Positions 6,836-15,701 of a stretch of DNA of 64,000 nt are shown here, piece after piece (the stretch's first letter is position 1; each line of letters starts with the position of its first letter). The notes beneath the pieces were generated by a model that saw only the letters and a program-made list of their open reading frames with translations, searched no databases and was not told the origin of the DNA. This stretch comes from Cohnella luojiensis (GTDB taxonomy: Bacteria > Bacillota > Bacilli > Paenibacillales > Paenibacillaceae), in assembly GCF_004564235.1 (NCBI RefSeq), contig NZ_SOMN01000001.1:248001-312000 (forward strand). Direction: 5' to 3'. The position numbers and the translations under genes were made by a program.

Positions 6836-7678
6836 ATGGGTAAGCTAACGGGTAAAAATATAGCAGTCACCGGTCCCCGCTGCGAGGAAGAATTCACCCG
6901 AATGGTTCTCAAGATGGGCGGGCAACCCTTCATATGCCCCGCCCAGGGCAACGTCTACTCCGATGAAGAGCAGCTTGGGGAACAGCTTAGAGCACTGACG
7001 GCCAGCTCAGTGGATTGGCTCGTGCTGACGACGGGAATCGGCACCGAGGCGTTAGTCGCAAAAGCCGAATCTTTTGGCATGAAGGAAGAATTATTAACCT
7101 TCATGTCCAATACGCGAATTGCCGCACGGGGGTATAAAACGGTAAATACCCTGCGCCGTCTGCAGATCGAACCAGCCCTTAAGGCTGACGACGGCACTAC
7201 GGAAGGCATCTATAGGGCATTGTCCGTATATCCGCTAGAAGGAGCCAAGATTGTTCTTCAGTTGTATGGGGATCCATCTCCCAAAATTTCCAATCGCCTA
7301 AGAGAAGCGGGAGCCGAATGCATAGAGTTGCTTCCGTACATTCACGTTATGCCGGAGGCTGGGCCTATAGATACATTGATCGATCGTTGTCTCGATGGCT
7401 CAATGGATGCCGTCGTCTTTACGAGCACCGCGCAAGCCCGTTGCTTTTTTCACAGAGCGCGGACGACGAGCAAGGAGCAATCCCTTCTCGATGCATTCGA
7501 AAACCATGCTCTCTGCGTAGCCGTTGGCAAAGTGACCGCGGAAGCGCTGCATGACGAAGGGGTGATCCGCGTTCTCTATCCGGAAGAAGAGCGTTTAGGT
7601 CCCTCCCTTGTGGGGGCAGGCCGCTGGTTCGAAGCGCGTTCTAGCATTCGCGAAGATTTGCCTGCAGTCGCCCAATAG
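6836..7678 (+). CDS. Uroporphyrinogen-III synthase-like protein (HemD family)
   Basis: This 280-residue protein has the two-lobed HemD fold pattern. It opens with LTGKNIAVTGPRCEEEFTRM, followed by repeated alpha/beta units, LVLTTGIGTEAL at about 62-73 and AVVFTSTAQARCFF in the second half. The enzyme closes hydroxymethylbilane to uroporphyrinogen III, the precursor of siroheme. Its place directly behind nirBD fits a role in supplying siroheme for nitrite reductase. This copy is probably additional to the housekeeping hemD, an inference since that one is not visible. GAGAGGGGGTTACAGC precedes the ATG. Confidence 0.85.
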   Translation: MGKLTGKNIAVTGPRCEEEFTRMVLKMGGQPFICPAQGNVYSDEEQLGEQLRALTASSVDWLVLTTGIGTEALVAKAESFGMKEELLTFMSNTRIAARGYKTVNTLRRLQIEPALKADDGTTEGIYRALSVYPLEGAKIVLQLYGDPSPKISNRLREAGAECIELLPYIHVMPEAGPIDTLIDRCLDGSMDAVVFTSTAQARCFFHRARTTSKEQSLLDAFENHALCVAVGKVTAEALHDEGVIRVLYPEEERLGPSLVGAGRWFEARSSIREDLPAVAQ

Positions 7679-7718
7679 ATGCGCTGATATTCTTTCAATC
7701 CTACGCGGTGAAAGTCCG

Positions 7719-7747
7719 TTGGAAACTGGTTGATCATGTGATATAAT
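7719..7747 (+). promoter_or_regulatory. Promoter of the 47-codon gene
   Basis: TTGGAA (7719-7724), a 17-bp spacer and TATAAT (7742-7747) lie 32 bp upstream of the GTG start. Confidence 0.65.
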
Positions 7748-7779
7748 GAAGCCAGAAATTCCACTTAGGAGGGCTGCGG

Positions 7780-7923
7780 GTGGCGGAAACGAAAACCTCT
7801 CTAACCGAAGCTCTAGTAACCGAACGCCCGAAAGGGAACGCCTTTCTGCCGATATGCGTGGATATGGAAGCGAATAAGAGCTGTGTATCGCTTGGAACCC
7901 CAAGCGTATGTAGCTATGTTTGA
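7780..7923 (+). CDS. Small three-cysteine protein of unknown function (47 residues)
   Basis: I do not recognise this gene. It has a sigma-A-like promoter, a strong ribosome site (TTAGGAGGG, 7 nt before GTG), 47 codons and a perfect terminator starting directly after the TGA, so it looks like a complete single-gene unit. The product begins VAETKTSLTEALVTERPKG. Its cysteines stand at positions 26, 35 and 44, exactly nine residues apart, in the C-terminal half, which ends SVCSYV. There is no signal peptide or membrane segment. A leader-plus-core layout like a modified peptide is possible, but no modification enzyme is nearby; a small metal-binding or redox protein is the other option. Confidence 0.7.
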   Translation: MAETKTSLTEALVTERPKGNAFLPICVDMEANKSCVSLGTPSVCSYV

Positions 7924-7951
7924 AGCCCAGTGAATTTTCACTGGGCTTTTT
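7924..7951. terminator. Bidirectional intrinsic terminator
   Basis: AGCCCAGTGA and TCACTGGGCT form a perfect 10-bp stem with loop ATTT and a T-tail. It starts right after the stop codon of the small gene and also faces the convergent lipoprotein gene. Confidence 0.9.
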
Positions 7952-7973
7952 GTCGCTTTTTGGACTTATTCGA

Positions 7974-8513
7974 TTACGGGGTCCCCATATTCTCTGGGGC
8001 TTTTGGCGGGACGATATTCCTTGGGATTTGGGGAATGACGCGTCCGACGATATCGGCGAGCTCTTCCGCGAACCCGGCAACGGGTCGTCCGTTATTGATG
8101 TCCAATCGGATCTCCCGGATCCTCTGGGCAATGTCGATATCCGCCGTCACAAGAGCGTCTACTCCGTATGGATCTTTACGGAAGGCTTCGGCAACCGCAT
8201 ACTTGAGCGTCCCGACTTGAGTTCTTTCCATCTTGTCGTCAACATCGATGCCAACAATGGCGTACCTGCCGAAGACGACGCAATTGGCGTCCTTAACGCC
8301 CTCTACGCCGCGGGCCAGCGATTCCAGATGAGCGGCGACTTTGTTCGGATTATCGATATTCCTCCTGGTTGGCCCATTTGCTTGCGCTCTCGGACGGTTA
8401 TCCGCTGGCGCAGGCGCCGACTCCTGGTTACCACAGCCTGCGGAGCCCATTGCCAGAAGAAATAGCATAAGCAATGCGGTTCCGTAAGCGATCATTTTAT
8501 ATTGCTTCAACAA
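7974..8513 (-). CDS. ylaJ: YhcN/YlaJ family sporulation lipoprotein
   Basis: The 179-residue exported protein has a signal peptide (LLMLFLLAMGSAGCG) with a lipobox cysteine near residue 27, then a low-complexity linker. The YhcN/YlaJ domain is recognisable from VAAHLESLARGVEGVKDA, YAIVGIDVD and GTLKYAVAEAF. Members are found in forespore or spore membranes. In B. subtilis ylaJ adjoins ylaK, and here it is divergent from the ylaK homologue. The frame starts at TTG 8513 behind GAAGGAC; an ATG six codons later is less well placed. Confidence 0.85.
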   Translation of the reverse strand: MLKQYKMIAYGTALLMLFLLAMGSAGCGNQESAPAPADNRPRAQANGPTRRNIDNPNKVAAHLESLARGVEGVKDANCVVFGRYAIVGIDVDDKMERTQVGTLKYAVAEAFRKDPYGVDALVTADIDIAQRIREIRLDINNGRPVAGFAEELADIVGRVIPQIPRNIVPPKAPENMGTP

Positions 8514-8713
8514 TGTCCTTCACCACCCTGATTTGGAGGGATGCCTTTATTAGCCAAGGCGATTAATCCATAAATCGCGATCGGCTAACACAGGAGAAAA
8601 CGTTCGATGGTCCTATTGTTCCCAGTCAATCGATCACTATGTAAACCGCTTTGGAGAAATCAAAAAATTATGATGGCATTATTAGACAAATAGCCGACCC
8701 TGGAGGGAATACC

Positions 8714-10045
8714 ATGCGTAAAATCTATGTACTGGATACGAACGTGCTCTTGCATGATCCGCTCTCCTTATTTGCTTTCGAAGACAATGAAGTCATTATT
8801 CCATCGGTTGTATTAGAGGAAATCGATTCCAAGAAAAGGCTCGCCGACGAAATCGGACGCAATGCGCGCAATATCTCGCGGGAACTGGACGGCATGAGAG
8901 CCTTAGGACCATTGCATAATGGGGTGAAGCTTCCGAATGGCGGATTGTTAAAAGTGGAAATGAATCATCGCCGCTTCGTGAGAGTGCAGGAATTGTTCGG
9001 GGAAATGACCAACGACAATCGGATCCTCGCGGTGGCGTTGAATTACCATATGGAAGAGCAGGAAAGCGGGGATCCCCGTCCCGTAATCATCGTGAGCAAG
9101 GACGTTCTCGTCCGGGTGAAGGCGGACGTACTCGGGATTACCGCCCAGGATTACCTTTCGGATCAAACCGTTTCCGTGTCGGACCAATATACGGGACATA
9201 ACACGTTGCATGTTCATCCGTCGGTCATAGACGAATTTTACTCTACCCGTTCCTTGAGCGTTAACCAGCTCGGGATTAGAGCGACGTTGCATCCGAATGA
9301 ATTCGTTATTTTACGCGATGAATTAGGAACGTCCAAGTCCGCGCTCTTGAAGGTGACCTCCGATGGTCATCGGCTGGAGCCGCTGCATATGAGCAACGAT
9401 CCGATATGGGGAATTACGGCTCGAAACGCGCAGCAACGCATGGCATTAGAGCTGCTGCTTAATGACGATATTCCGCTGGTTACTTTGACGGGGCGCGCAG
9501 GTACGGGGAAGACGCTGATCACGCTTGCGGCCGGACTCATGAAGGTGGAAGACGAGCATCGCTTCAAGAAGCTTCTGATCGCGCGTCCCGTCGTTCCGAT
9601 GGGGAAGGACATCGGCTATCTGCCGGGGGAAAAAGAAGAAAAGCTGCGTCCGTGGATGCAGCCGATCTATGATAATTTGGAGTTTCTGTTCGATACGAAG
9701 AAAGCGGGAGACCTCGATAAAATTTTAATGGGAATGGGAAGCATTCAAGTCGAGGCGCTCACTTATATCCGCGGCCGTTCCATCCCCGGACAATTTATCA
9801 TCATAGACGAAGCCCAGAACCTGAGCAAGCACGAGGTGAAAACGATCGTATCCCGCGTCGGGGAGAACAGCAAGATCGTGCTGCTCGGAGATCCGGAACA
9901 AATCGATCATCCCTACCTCGATTCCCAGAGCAACGGTCTTACTTATTTGGTGGAGCGGTTCAAGGAAGAGGGAATCAGCGGACACGTTACCCTCGAGAAA
10001 GGGGAACGCTCGCGCTTGGCCCAACTTGCCACGGAGAGGCTGTAA
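8714..10045 (+). CDS. ylaK: PhoH-like ATPase with PIN domain (YlaK)
   Basis: This 443-residue protein has two domains. An N-terminal PIN nuclease-like domain (YVLDTNVLLHDP near the start, conserved acidic residues after it) is followed by a C-terminal PhoH ATPase with Walker A GRAGTGKT and Walker B FIIIDEAQN. PIN-PhoH fusions are thought to be RNA helicase/nucleases. I chose the ATG at 8714 because TGGAGGGAATACC lies just before it and the PIN domain begins at once; the frame is open to 8651 without a ribosome site. Confidence 0.92.
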   Translation: MRKIYVLDTNVLLHDPLSLFAFEDNEVIIPSVVLEEIDSKKRLADEIGRNARNISRELDGMRALGPLHNGVKLPNGGLLKVEMNHRRFVRVQELFGEMTNDNRILAVALNYHMEEQESGDPRPVIIVSKDVLVRVKADVLGITAQDYLSDQTVSVSDQYTGHNTLHVHPSVIDEFYSTRSLSVNQLGIRATLHPNEFVILRDELGTSKSALLKVTSDGHRLEPLHMSNDPIWGITARNAQQRMALELLLNDDIPLVTLTGRAGTGKTLITLAAGLMKVEDEHRFKKLLIARPVVPMGKDIGYLPGEKEEKLRPWMQPIYDNLEFLFDTKKAGDLDKILMGMGSIQVEALTYIRGRSIPGQFIIIDEAQNLSKHEVKTIVSRVGENSKIVLLGDPEQIDHPYLDSQSNGLTYLVERFKEEGISGHVTLEKGERSRLAQLATERL

Positions 10046-10053
10046 TACGATTT

Positions 10054-10551
10054 CTAGTAACGCCACTCCACGGCGCAACCGTAGGCTTTCGCGATTCTCT
10101 CCGCCAGTTCGGCGAGCTGGCGATCGATGAGATGAATGACTAACCCGTTTTCCGTAAGGCTACCGATGAGATGTTCCTTGAGCTGCAGCAAAGCCGGGGC
10201 GGGTTCCGCATCCGGCTTTGCCGCGTCTAGGGAGAACAAAGCGACTAAAGCCAAGTCGACGAAGATGTTTTCATTGCGGGTGACGATCGCATAATCCTCA
10301 TAAAGCTCCCCTTGCTCCAGTTCTTCCGAAGGAAGCAATACGAGCTCGCAACGTTCGGAGGGAACGCGATAATGCGCCAATAGCTCCAAGACGGAAGGGA
10401 TAGATTCCTCCGAGTCGAACACTAGCAGTTCCTTAAAGCGATCGAATAACGGCGCCCGATCGGCAATCCCTTTCACGATCTGCGCATAAAACCCAGGCAG
10501 CTTGCCATCGGGCAAATGCATATCCAAACCTATTTTCCGTTCTAAATTCAT
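10054..10551 (-). CDS. Conserved hypothetical protein, 165 residues
   Basis: I do not recognise the family. The protein is soluble, acidic and leucine-rich, with no signal peptide. It mixes alpha/beta pattern segments (LLVFDSEESIPSVLELL, YAIVTRNENIFVDLALV) and ends VEWRY. AGAGGATG lies about 12 nt before the ATG. It is convergent with ylaK, with only 8 bp between the stops. Its position beside ylaK recalls ylaL of B. subtilis, but I cannot confirm homology by eye. Confidence 0.65.
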   Translation of the reverse strand: MNLERKIGLDMHLPDGKLPGFYAQIVKGIADRAPLFDRFKELLVFDSEESIPSVLELLAHYRVPSERCELVLLPSEELEQGELYEDYAIVTRNENIFVDLALVALFSLDAAKPDAEPAPALLQLKEHLIGSLTENGLVIHLIDRQLAELAERIAKAYGCAVEWRY

Positions 10552-10693
10552 GTCTGCTCACATCCTCTCTAAGATTGCCTTTATTTCTTAGCATAACCGA
10601 TAAAGCGCTTTCCAAAAAAGCGAGACATGCCGCGCTTGTCCTGTTATCATGAATAAAGCGATATTAAACGTTACGATGAAAAAGGTGAAGGCT

Positions 10694-11980
10694 GTGGCAC
10701 GCCGTAAATCGGCCTTGGTATTCCTGTTGCTCTGCATCATGGTTATTCTTCTATCTCCATGGGCGGATGCACCTTCTCCATCCTCAACCGTTATTCCTTT
10801 GGCCGATGATGAAAGTTTGGCTATCGTTGAGCCCGTCACTTCCAAAGAAATCTCTCGTCTCGCCGTCGAAGTTGCTTTACCCGAGCGGGAATATCAACTG
10901 CTGACCGAACAGAATGATCAATTCATGCTGAGTCATCCTGACATCATTGTAGAATTGCGCAGGATAGATCCCGAGCAAGCTTATTCGACATTCAAGCGCT
11001 CCTCGGAAATGGGGGAGTCTGCCGATATTATGCTGCTTTCCAACGATTGGGTCAAGGAATTCGCTTCGTCCGGCTATTTGTTGCCGACGGATGCGGCCTT
11101 TGTGGGCAAAGCCTTGGCGGAGCAATTCGACGCTATCGTTGCCCCGTTGAAATGGAACGGTTATACATGGGGCGTTCCTCGCGAAATGGATCCGTTCGTC
11201 ATGGTATGGAACAAGGGCAAGCTTCATGAATGGCTTGGTGAAGATGTGACTCTTCCGCTGACGATCGAACAATGGTTCACCTTAGCAAACATGAGCTCGG
11301 AACATGCGGAAGCGATGTCTTGGCTCTCTATAGACCGGAAGGATCCGCTGGCCTTGCTGGCATGGCTAGAAAATGCTACCGATGAACGAAGCGACGGGTT
11401 ATGGGAAAAAGAAGACGAGCCTTGGACCGGTTCGTTGCATGAACAGGCCTTAATGCTGCTTCAGCAGCATAGGGCAACGTTGAATGTAACGACATCCAGC
11501 TCTGACACGATTCTAGCCTTGAAGCAAGGTACGACGATCGCTGGATTGCTTCCCTATTCCGAAGCATCCGCCGTGGTGGAAGAACCGCGTTTAGGCTCCG
11601 ATCCTAATCTCGAGCTGGATCATCTTACGTGGAGACTTCCATATGTATCGCCTCGCGCCAACTGCTTCGCCATCTCCTCCAGCACGGATGCGGAAGAGGC
11701 TGCTTACGTGTGGATTTCCGAGATGACGGACGATCAAAGCCAACTGCGGCAACTGGATGAACTCAACAAGCTGCCCGTCTACCGTTCTCTTTACGACAGC
11801 GACAGGAAGTTGTCCAACCTGCTTCCAGGCAGAACGGGTCAAACCTTTCCCAATCAGGCGCCGCTGCATACGGGACCGGATCAGGTCGCTCGTTTGGCGC
11901 GATTGAGCAATCTCTGGAGTCGATTAGCTGCTGGACAGGTGACCGTGGCCGAGTGGAGGGAGGAGTGGCAAACGCATTGA
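10694..11980 (+). CDS. Extracellular solute-binding protein-like (family 1), orphan
   Basis: The protein starts MARRKSALVFLLLCIMVILL, an uncleaved or type I signal with no lipobox cysteine. The mature part has the periplasmic-binding-protein family 1 pattern: SADIMLLSNDWVKEFASSGYLLP, GYTWGVPREMDPFVMVWN and a C-terminal helical lobe. It presumably captures a sugar or oligosaccharide outside the cell. No permease or ATPase gene is adjacent, which is unusual for this family. I prefer the GTG at 10694, preceded by AAAGGTGAAG; the frame also has ATGs at 10649 and 10676. It diverges from the hypothetical gene ending at 10551. Confidence 0.75.
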   Translation: MARRKSALVFLLLCIMVILLSPWADAPSPSSTVIPLADDESLAIVEPVTSKEISRLAVEVALPEREYQLLTEQNDQFMLSHPDIIVELRRIDPEQAYSTFKRSSEMGESADIMLLSNDWVKEFASSGYLLPTDAAFVGKALAEQFDAIVAPLKWNGYTWGVPREMDPFVMVWNKGKLHEWLGEDVTLPLTIEQWFTLANMSSEHAEAMSWLSIDRKDPLALLAWLENATDERSDGLWEKEDEPWTGSLHEQALMLLQQHRATLNVTTSSSDTILALKQGTTIAGLLPYSEASAVVEEPRLGSDPNLELDHLTWRLPYVSPRANCFAISSSTDAEEAAYVWISEMTDDQSQLRQLDELNKLPVYRSLYDSDRKLSNLLPGRTGQTFPNQAPLHTGPDQVARLARLSNLWSRLAAGQVTVAEWREEWQTH

Positions 11981-11984
11981 TGGG

Positions 11985-13088
11985 TTATCCTCCGATTGCA
12001 AGTTGTACGATTAGTTTGCCATCCTTCATCTCGACGCTTTGGGCTTTCACGAATTTGATCAGCTTCTGAGGATAGAAGCCTAAATCGAATTCCCTTTCCA
12101 GATCCGCTCGGGTCGTATCCGGCAATGCCAGCCCGTTGAATATCAAAGAATCCACGTGGAATCGGATAGAATTTTCCGGTTCCTCCTCAACCGTATACCG
12201 GCCTTGTATTTTAACCTGAATATGGCCGTTGTCGCCCTCCATCGTTAAGAGATCCTTATCGAAGGTAAAGGAAAAATCGTCAAAACGACTGTCTTCTTTC
12301 CTTAGAAATTCGTTTAATTGTTCGTCGGATATCGTAAGCTTCGTTTTTAAACCGTTGGATTCAATGATTCCTGGCGTGTCCTTCACATAGTCGGGCAAGT
12401 TTTTCATCGCGTCCGCAAGCGCCCTGAAATGCTGTTTCACTTCATAAATACCGACATTTTTCCAATAAGCCTGCAATTCTTCCATTAATTTCAGCATCAT
12501 TTTTTCGTCGCCGCTGGCTGCAATCGCCTGTTCCAGCTCCTGCTGCAGGGCGGTGATCCGTTCGCGCTGGGCGATGAGATCTCTTTCCACCGCGTCTAGG
12601 TCGTTTTTATCCCGTTGCAATTGGCCATAACCTAACTTCAGCTCTTGATAATCCGCGCTATAATTATCCATCGTCTTGTGATCGGATTGGAGGATCATAT
12701 CCATCGTATCCCACACTCGGATGAGCTCGGGAAGGGAGTTTGCGTTCAACAACGCGGACAACCAGAAATCCTTGTACCCCATATAGTAGGAACGCAGAAC
12801 GCGCCCCGCCTTTTCCCTATGCACGGCAATGGCGATCTCTTGCGCGGAGAGTCGCTTCTCTCTAATCTCGATTTCGGTTTGCGTTTGACCTTTGAGATTG
12901 GAAATTCGCTCGATTTCTCTGTCGAGTTCTACGACGGACAAGCTCTTCTCTAGCAGTTTTCTTGTTTCCTCCGGCAGCGGCTCCGCGTTTACGGGCAACA
13001 AGGCGTTCGTACGCGTGAGGAATAGCAAGATGGCGGATGCCGTCAACACGGCGATTAGCAAGCGTCGCAACGGTGTCCCTCCTTTCAT
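11985..13088 (-). CDS. Exported coiled-coil protein of unknown function
   Basis: The 367-residue protein has an N-terminal signal or membrane segment (LLIAVLTASAILLFL). Two heptad-rich regions follow (about 40-95 and 145-195, rich in E, K, R, Q and L), like the coiled coil of PcsB/CwlO-type exported proteins, with YYMGYKDFWLSALLNANSLPELIRVWD between them. A beta-rich C-terminal half ends in MKDGKLIVQLAIGG. No peptidase domain is seen, so a scaffold or regulator of wall enzymes is only a guess. It starts behind GGAGGGACACC-type spacing on the minus strand. Its stop lies 4 bp from that of the convergent solute-binding protein gene. Confidence 0.7.
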   Translation of the reverse strand: MKGGTPLRRLLIAVLTASAILLFLTRTNALLPVNAEPLPEETRKLLEKSLSVVELDREIERISNLKGQTQTEIEIREKRLSAQEIAIAVHREKAGRVLRSYYMGYKDFWLSALLNANSLPELIRVWDTMDMILQSDHKTMDNYSADYQELKLGYGQLQRDKNDLDAVERDLIAQRERITALQQELEQAIAASGDEKMMLKLMEELQAYWKNVGIYEVKQHFRALADAMKNLPDYVKDTPGIIESNGLKTKLTISDEQLNEFLRKEDSRFDDFSFTFDKDLLTMEGDNGHIQVKIQGRYTVEEEPENSIRFHVDSLIFNGLALPDTTRADLEREFDLGFYPQKLIKFVKAQSVEMKDGKLIVQLAIGG

Positions 13089-13161
13089 GGTGCACTCCGA
13101 CCGCGCGCGATCTATGTTATTATAATATGACTACTTATCCGGGGAAAAGGTGGGAGAAGCG

Positions 13162-14331
13162 TTGAATACGCCGAATAGGGGAACGCCTCTTACCGCGGTG
13201 ATCAAAGAAAAGATAGCAGCCAGCGAGAGACATGGAGTATCGGACGACGGAAAGAAGTTGTCTGCTATCCCCTTTCATCAGTATATGACGCTTTGCCTCT
13301 ATCATCCCGAATTTGGATATTATCGTGCGGGGACTTCAAGGGTTGGCCGGGAAGGAGATTTCTATACGAGCGCCTTCGTGGGGGATATCATGGGCGAACA
13401 GCTTGCTTCCGAGCTGTCAAAGCTGGCAGGGCAATGGTTTGCCGAGGATGCGGACGTTGAAATCGTGGATTGGGGCGGAGGAACGGGACGTCTTAGCCGG
13501 CAAATGCTGGATGCATGGAATTCGGAGGAACGGCCGAAAACGTCCGCGCTAGGGAAGGCATTCAGACTGACCGTAGTCGAAGGAAATCCGGAACATCGAC
13601 GACTAGCTAGCGAGCAATTAGCAGCTTACGTCCAATTCGGACAAGCCCTTGTCGTTGAAGAATGGGATAGAGATTCATTAGGAAAGAATCCCGCCATCAT
13701 CGTGGCGAATGAGCTGCTAGACGCATTTCCCACCCACCGGTTGGTACAACGGAACGGGAAGCTGCTGGAATGGGGCGTTGCAGTATCGGAGGCTTCGGGC
13801 AGTTTGATCCATTGCTTGATGAAACCGGAAGATCCTCGCCTAGCGGCATGGATGAGCGAGGAAGGAACAACCCTTGCGGACAATCAAACCGTGGAAGTGA
13901 ATTTGGATGCGGCGGAATGGGTAGCCGGTCTTGCTGGCCGTTTAACGAAGGCGATCTTGGTGTTTATCGATTACGGGGACGATTCATCGGAATTGCTCGC
14001 TCCGCACCGGATGGACGGCACGTTGCTGTGCTATTATAACCACCGCGCCCACAACGACCCCTTTTTCCTTCCCGGCGGGCAGGACTTAACGTCTCACGTG
14101 AACTTTAGCCATATTCGGCGATGCGCGGAAGCCAGTGGATGGAGAGAGCTATGGTATGGATCACAGAAGAGGTTTCTCATGGAGTCCGGCGTCATGGAAA
14201 AACTAAGCTCACATGCGCTTACCGATCCGTTCCATCCTACCGTAAGGAAGAATAGGGCTATTCGTCAATTGCTACTGTCGGATGGCATGAGCGAACTATT
14301 CAAGGTGCAAATTTTCATCAAGAAGGAATAG
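13162..14331 (+). CDS. SAM-dependent methyltransferase, MidA/NDUFAF7 family
   Basis: The protein of about 390 residues shows the family hallmarks in order: IPFHQYMTLCLYHPEFGYY, REGDFYTSAFVGDIMGEQLA, the SAM motif EIVDWGGGTGRLS and the acidic motif VANELLDAFP. MidA proteins methylate arginine on a complex I subunit in eukaryotes; bacterial substrates are unknown. I favour the TTG at 13162, preceded by AGGTGGGAG; the frame also allows GTG at 13150. Confidence 0.85.
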   Translation: MNTPNRGTPLTAVIKEKIAASERHGVSDDGKKLSAIPFHQYMTLCLYHPEFGYYRAGTSRVGREGDFYTSAFVGDIMGEQLASELSKLAGQWFAEDADVEIVDWGGGTGRLSRQMLDAWNSEERPKTSALGKAFRLTVVEGNPEHRRLASEQLAAYVQFGQALVVEEWDRDSLGKNPAIIVANELLDAFPTHRLVQRNGKLLEWGVAVSEASGSLIHCLMKPEDPRLAAWMSEEGTTLADNQTVEVNLDAAEWVAGLAGRLTKAILVFIDYGDDSSELLAPHRMDGTLLCYYNHRAHNDPFFLPGGQDLTSHVNFSHIRRCAEASGWRELWYGSQKRFLMESGVMEKLSSHALTDPFHPTVRKNRAIRQLLLSDGMSELFKVQIFIKKE

Positions 14332-14344
14332 CTGGGATAACTAT

Positions 14345-14388
14345 AAGAGGCTGCCCCGAGTCTTTGCAGACATCGGAGGCAGCCTCTT
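14345..14388. terminator. Shared terminator between convergent genes
   Basis: AAGAGGCTGCC and GGCAGCCTCTT form an 11-bp stem. The T-tails are weak on either side, but its position between two convergent stops supports a bidirectional terminator. Confidence 0.6.
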
Positions 14389-14406
14389 CGCGTTTTCGTT
14401 TGTTGG

Positions 14407-14643
14407 TTAAACCGGGATACCCATCTCGAACACGGTCCAGTACGTGAATCCGAGGAAAGCCAGTACCATGTATCCCCAGAACATGAGGAGATACGTCTTT
14501 TCGGTGAAATTCAAGTACCCGAGCAAGAAGAAAACAGCGGTTTGCATGAAGAACAACAAAGCGAATTCGTACATGTCGCCTGCAAACGCCATTAGGGCAA
14601 TTACCAGTGTCCAGAAGCCGAGCACTCTAAACATTCGTGCCAT
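14407..14643 (-). CDS. DUF2626 family membrane protein
   Basis: The 78-residue protein with three hydrophobic segments begins MARMFRVLGFWTLVIALMAF and contains ALLFFMQTAVFFLLGYL. This pattern belongs to DUF2626 small membrane proteins of bacilli (YqgY-like). The function is unknown. GAGGGGAATAATCG precedes the ATG on the minus strand. Confidence 0.85.
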   Translation of the reverse strand: MARMFRVLGFWTLVIALMAFAGDMYEFALLFFMQTAVFFLLGYLNFTEKTYLLMFWGYMVLAFLGFTYWTVFEMGIPV

Positions 14644-14948
14644 CGATTATTCCCCTCTCATACACGCAAGACGATTTCTAAAGCATATTATAACGTTTGG
14701 GCTTAAGAGTGTAAACCCAACAAGTCGTGACGAATCGGCAAACTTTTCATCAATCCCCCCCTAATATTCCCTCCAATCATTTAACTATGTATTCCGCTTT
14801 CAGGCATATCGATTTGCCATATCAGGTATAGTGATTGGAAATATGGATATAAATAGAAGTATCCGATAGATTCTATGAATTCTACTACGGGCATAGAAAT
14901 GAAGAAAGCAGCAAAATATACGTGATTCATAAGGAGGGAAGGGCACCC

Positions 14949-15593
14949 ATGACGGCTGTGAGACAAGACGCATGGAGTCCGGATGACGACTTGATCCTGG
15001 CGGAGGTTACTCTGCGCCACATCCGCGAAGGCAGCACCCAATTATCCGCGTTCGAAGAAGTTGGGCAACGAATAGCCCGAACTTCCGCCGCTTGCGGTTT
15101 TCGTTGGAATAGTTGTGTCCGCAAAAGATACGACGAGGCCATCGGCATGGCCAAGCAACAGCGTCAGAAACGGAATTATCTCAAAAAGCAGGGGATCTCC
15201 ACCATTTCCGGCGCGGAGCGATTGGTCGTAGAAGAAGGCGACAACGGAAAGAACGACCTATTGTCCGCAGAATCCATGTCATTGGAAGCGATCATTCGCT
15301 ATTTGCGCCAATGGAAAGGTACAGTTCAGGAGATGAGCCGGCAGATTCGCCATCTCGAGAAGGAATTGAAAGACAAGGACGATCGTCTAAACGAGTATCG
15401 CGAGGTAAACGAACGTCTCTCTAAAGAAGTAAACGAAGTACAAACGGATTACCGGGTCGTCAATGACGATTATAAAGCGCTGATCCGCATCATGGATCGA
15501 GCTCGCCGCCTCGCATTCCTAACGGAAGAAGTAGATGAGGATAGAGCGAGGTTCAAGATGGATGCCAACGGTAATCTGGAACGAATCGAATAG
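14949..15593 (+). CDS. RsfA family prespore-type transcription factor
   Basis: The 214-residue protein has an N-terminal Myb/SANT-like domain (about 1-60): [20 protein letters not shown] and [17 protein letters not shown] linker and a C-terminal coiled coil (about 125-185, rich in E, K and R heptads) follow. RsfA proteins act as regulators in the forespore under sigma-F in B. subtilis. The ATG at 14949 is chosen because AAGGAGGGAAGG lies 8 nt upstream; the frame opens at 14922. No clear sporulation-sigma promoter could be assigned upstream. Confidence 0.88.
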   Translation: MTAVRQDAWSPDDDLILAEVTLRHIREGSTQLSAFEEVGQRIARTSAACGFRWNSCVRKRYDEAIGMAKQQRQKRNYLKKQGISTISGAERLVVEEGDNGKNDLLSAESMSLEAIIRYLRQWKGTVQEMSRQIRHLEKELKDKDDRLNEYREVNERLSKEVNEVQTDYRVVNDDYKALIRIMDRARRLAFLTEEVDEDRARFKMDANGNLERIE

Positions 15594-15607
15594 GAATGAT
15601 TGAACGC

Positions 15608-15640
15608 AAACCCGCGGGGGACTTTCCCCGCGGGTTTTGC
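15608..15640 (+). terminator. Terminator after the rsfA-like gene
   Basis: AAACCCGCGGGG and CCCCGCGGGTTT form a perfect 12-bp stem with a 6-nt loop, followed by TTGCTTT. Confidence 0.9.
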
Positions 15641-15701
15641 TTTGACGATTCGGAATGTATAAAATTACGCTATCCATTTCTAAACGAAAGGAACGGAAAA
15701 C

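Noticed and set aside
8607-8693. 28-codon frame with AGGAG upstream, between the ylaJ-like gene and ylaK
   Set aside because: It is very short, the spacing to AGGAG is long, and there is no terminator or recognisable product.
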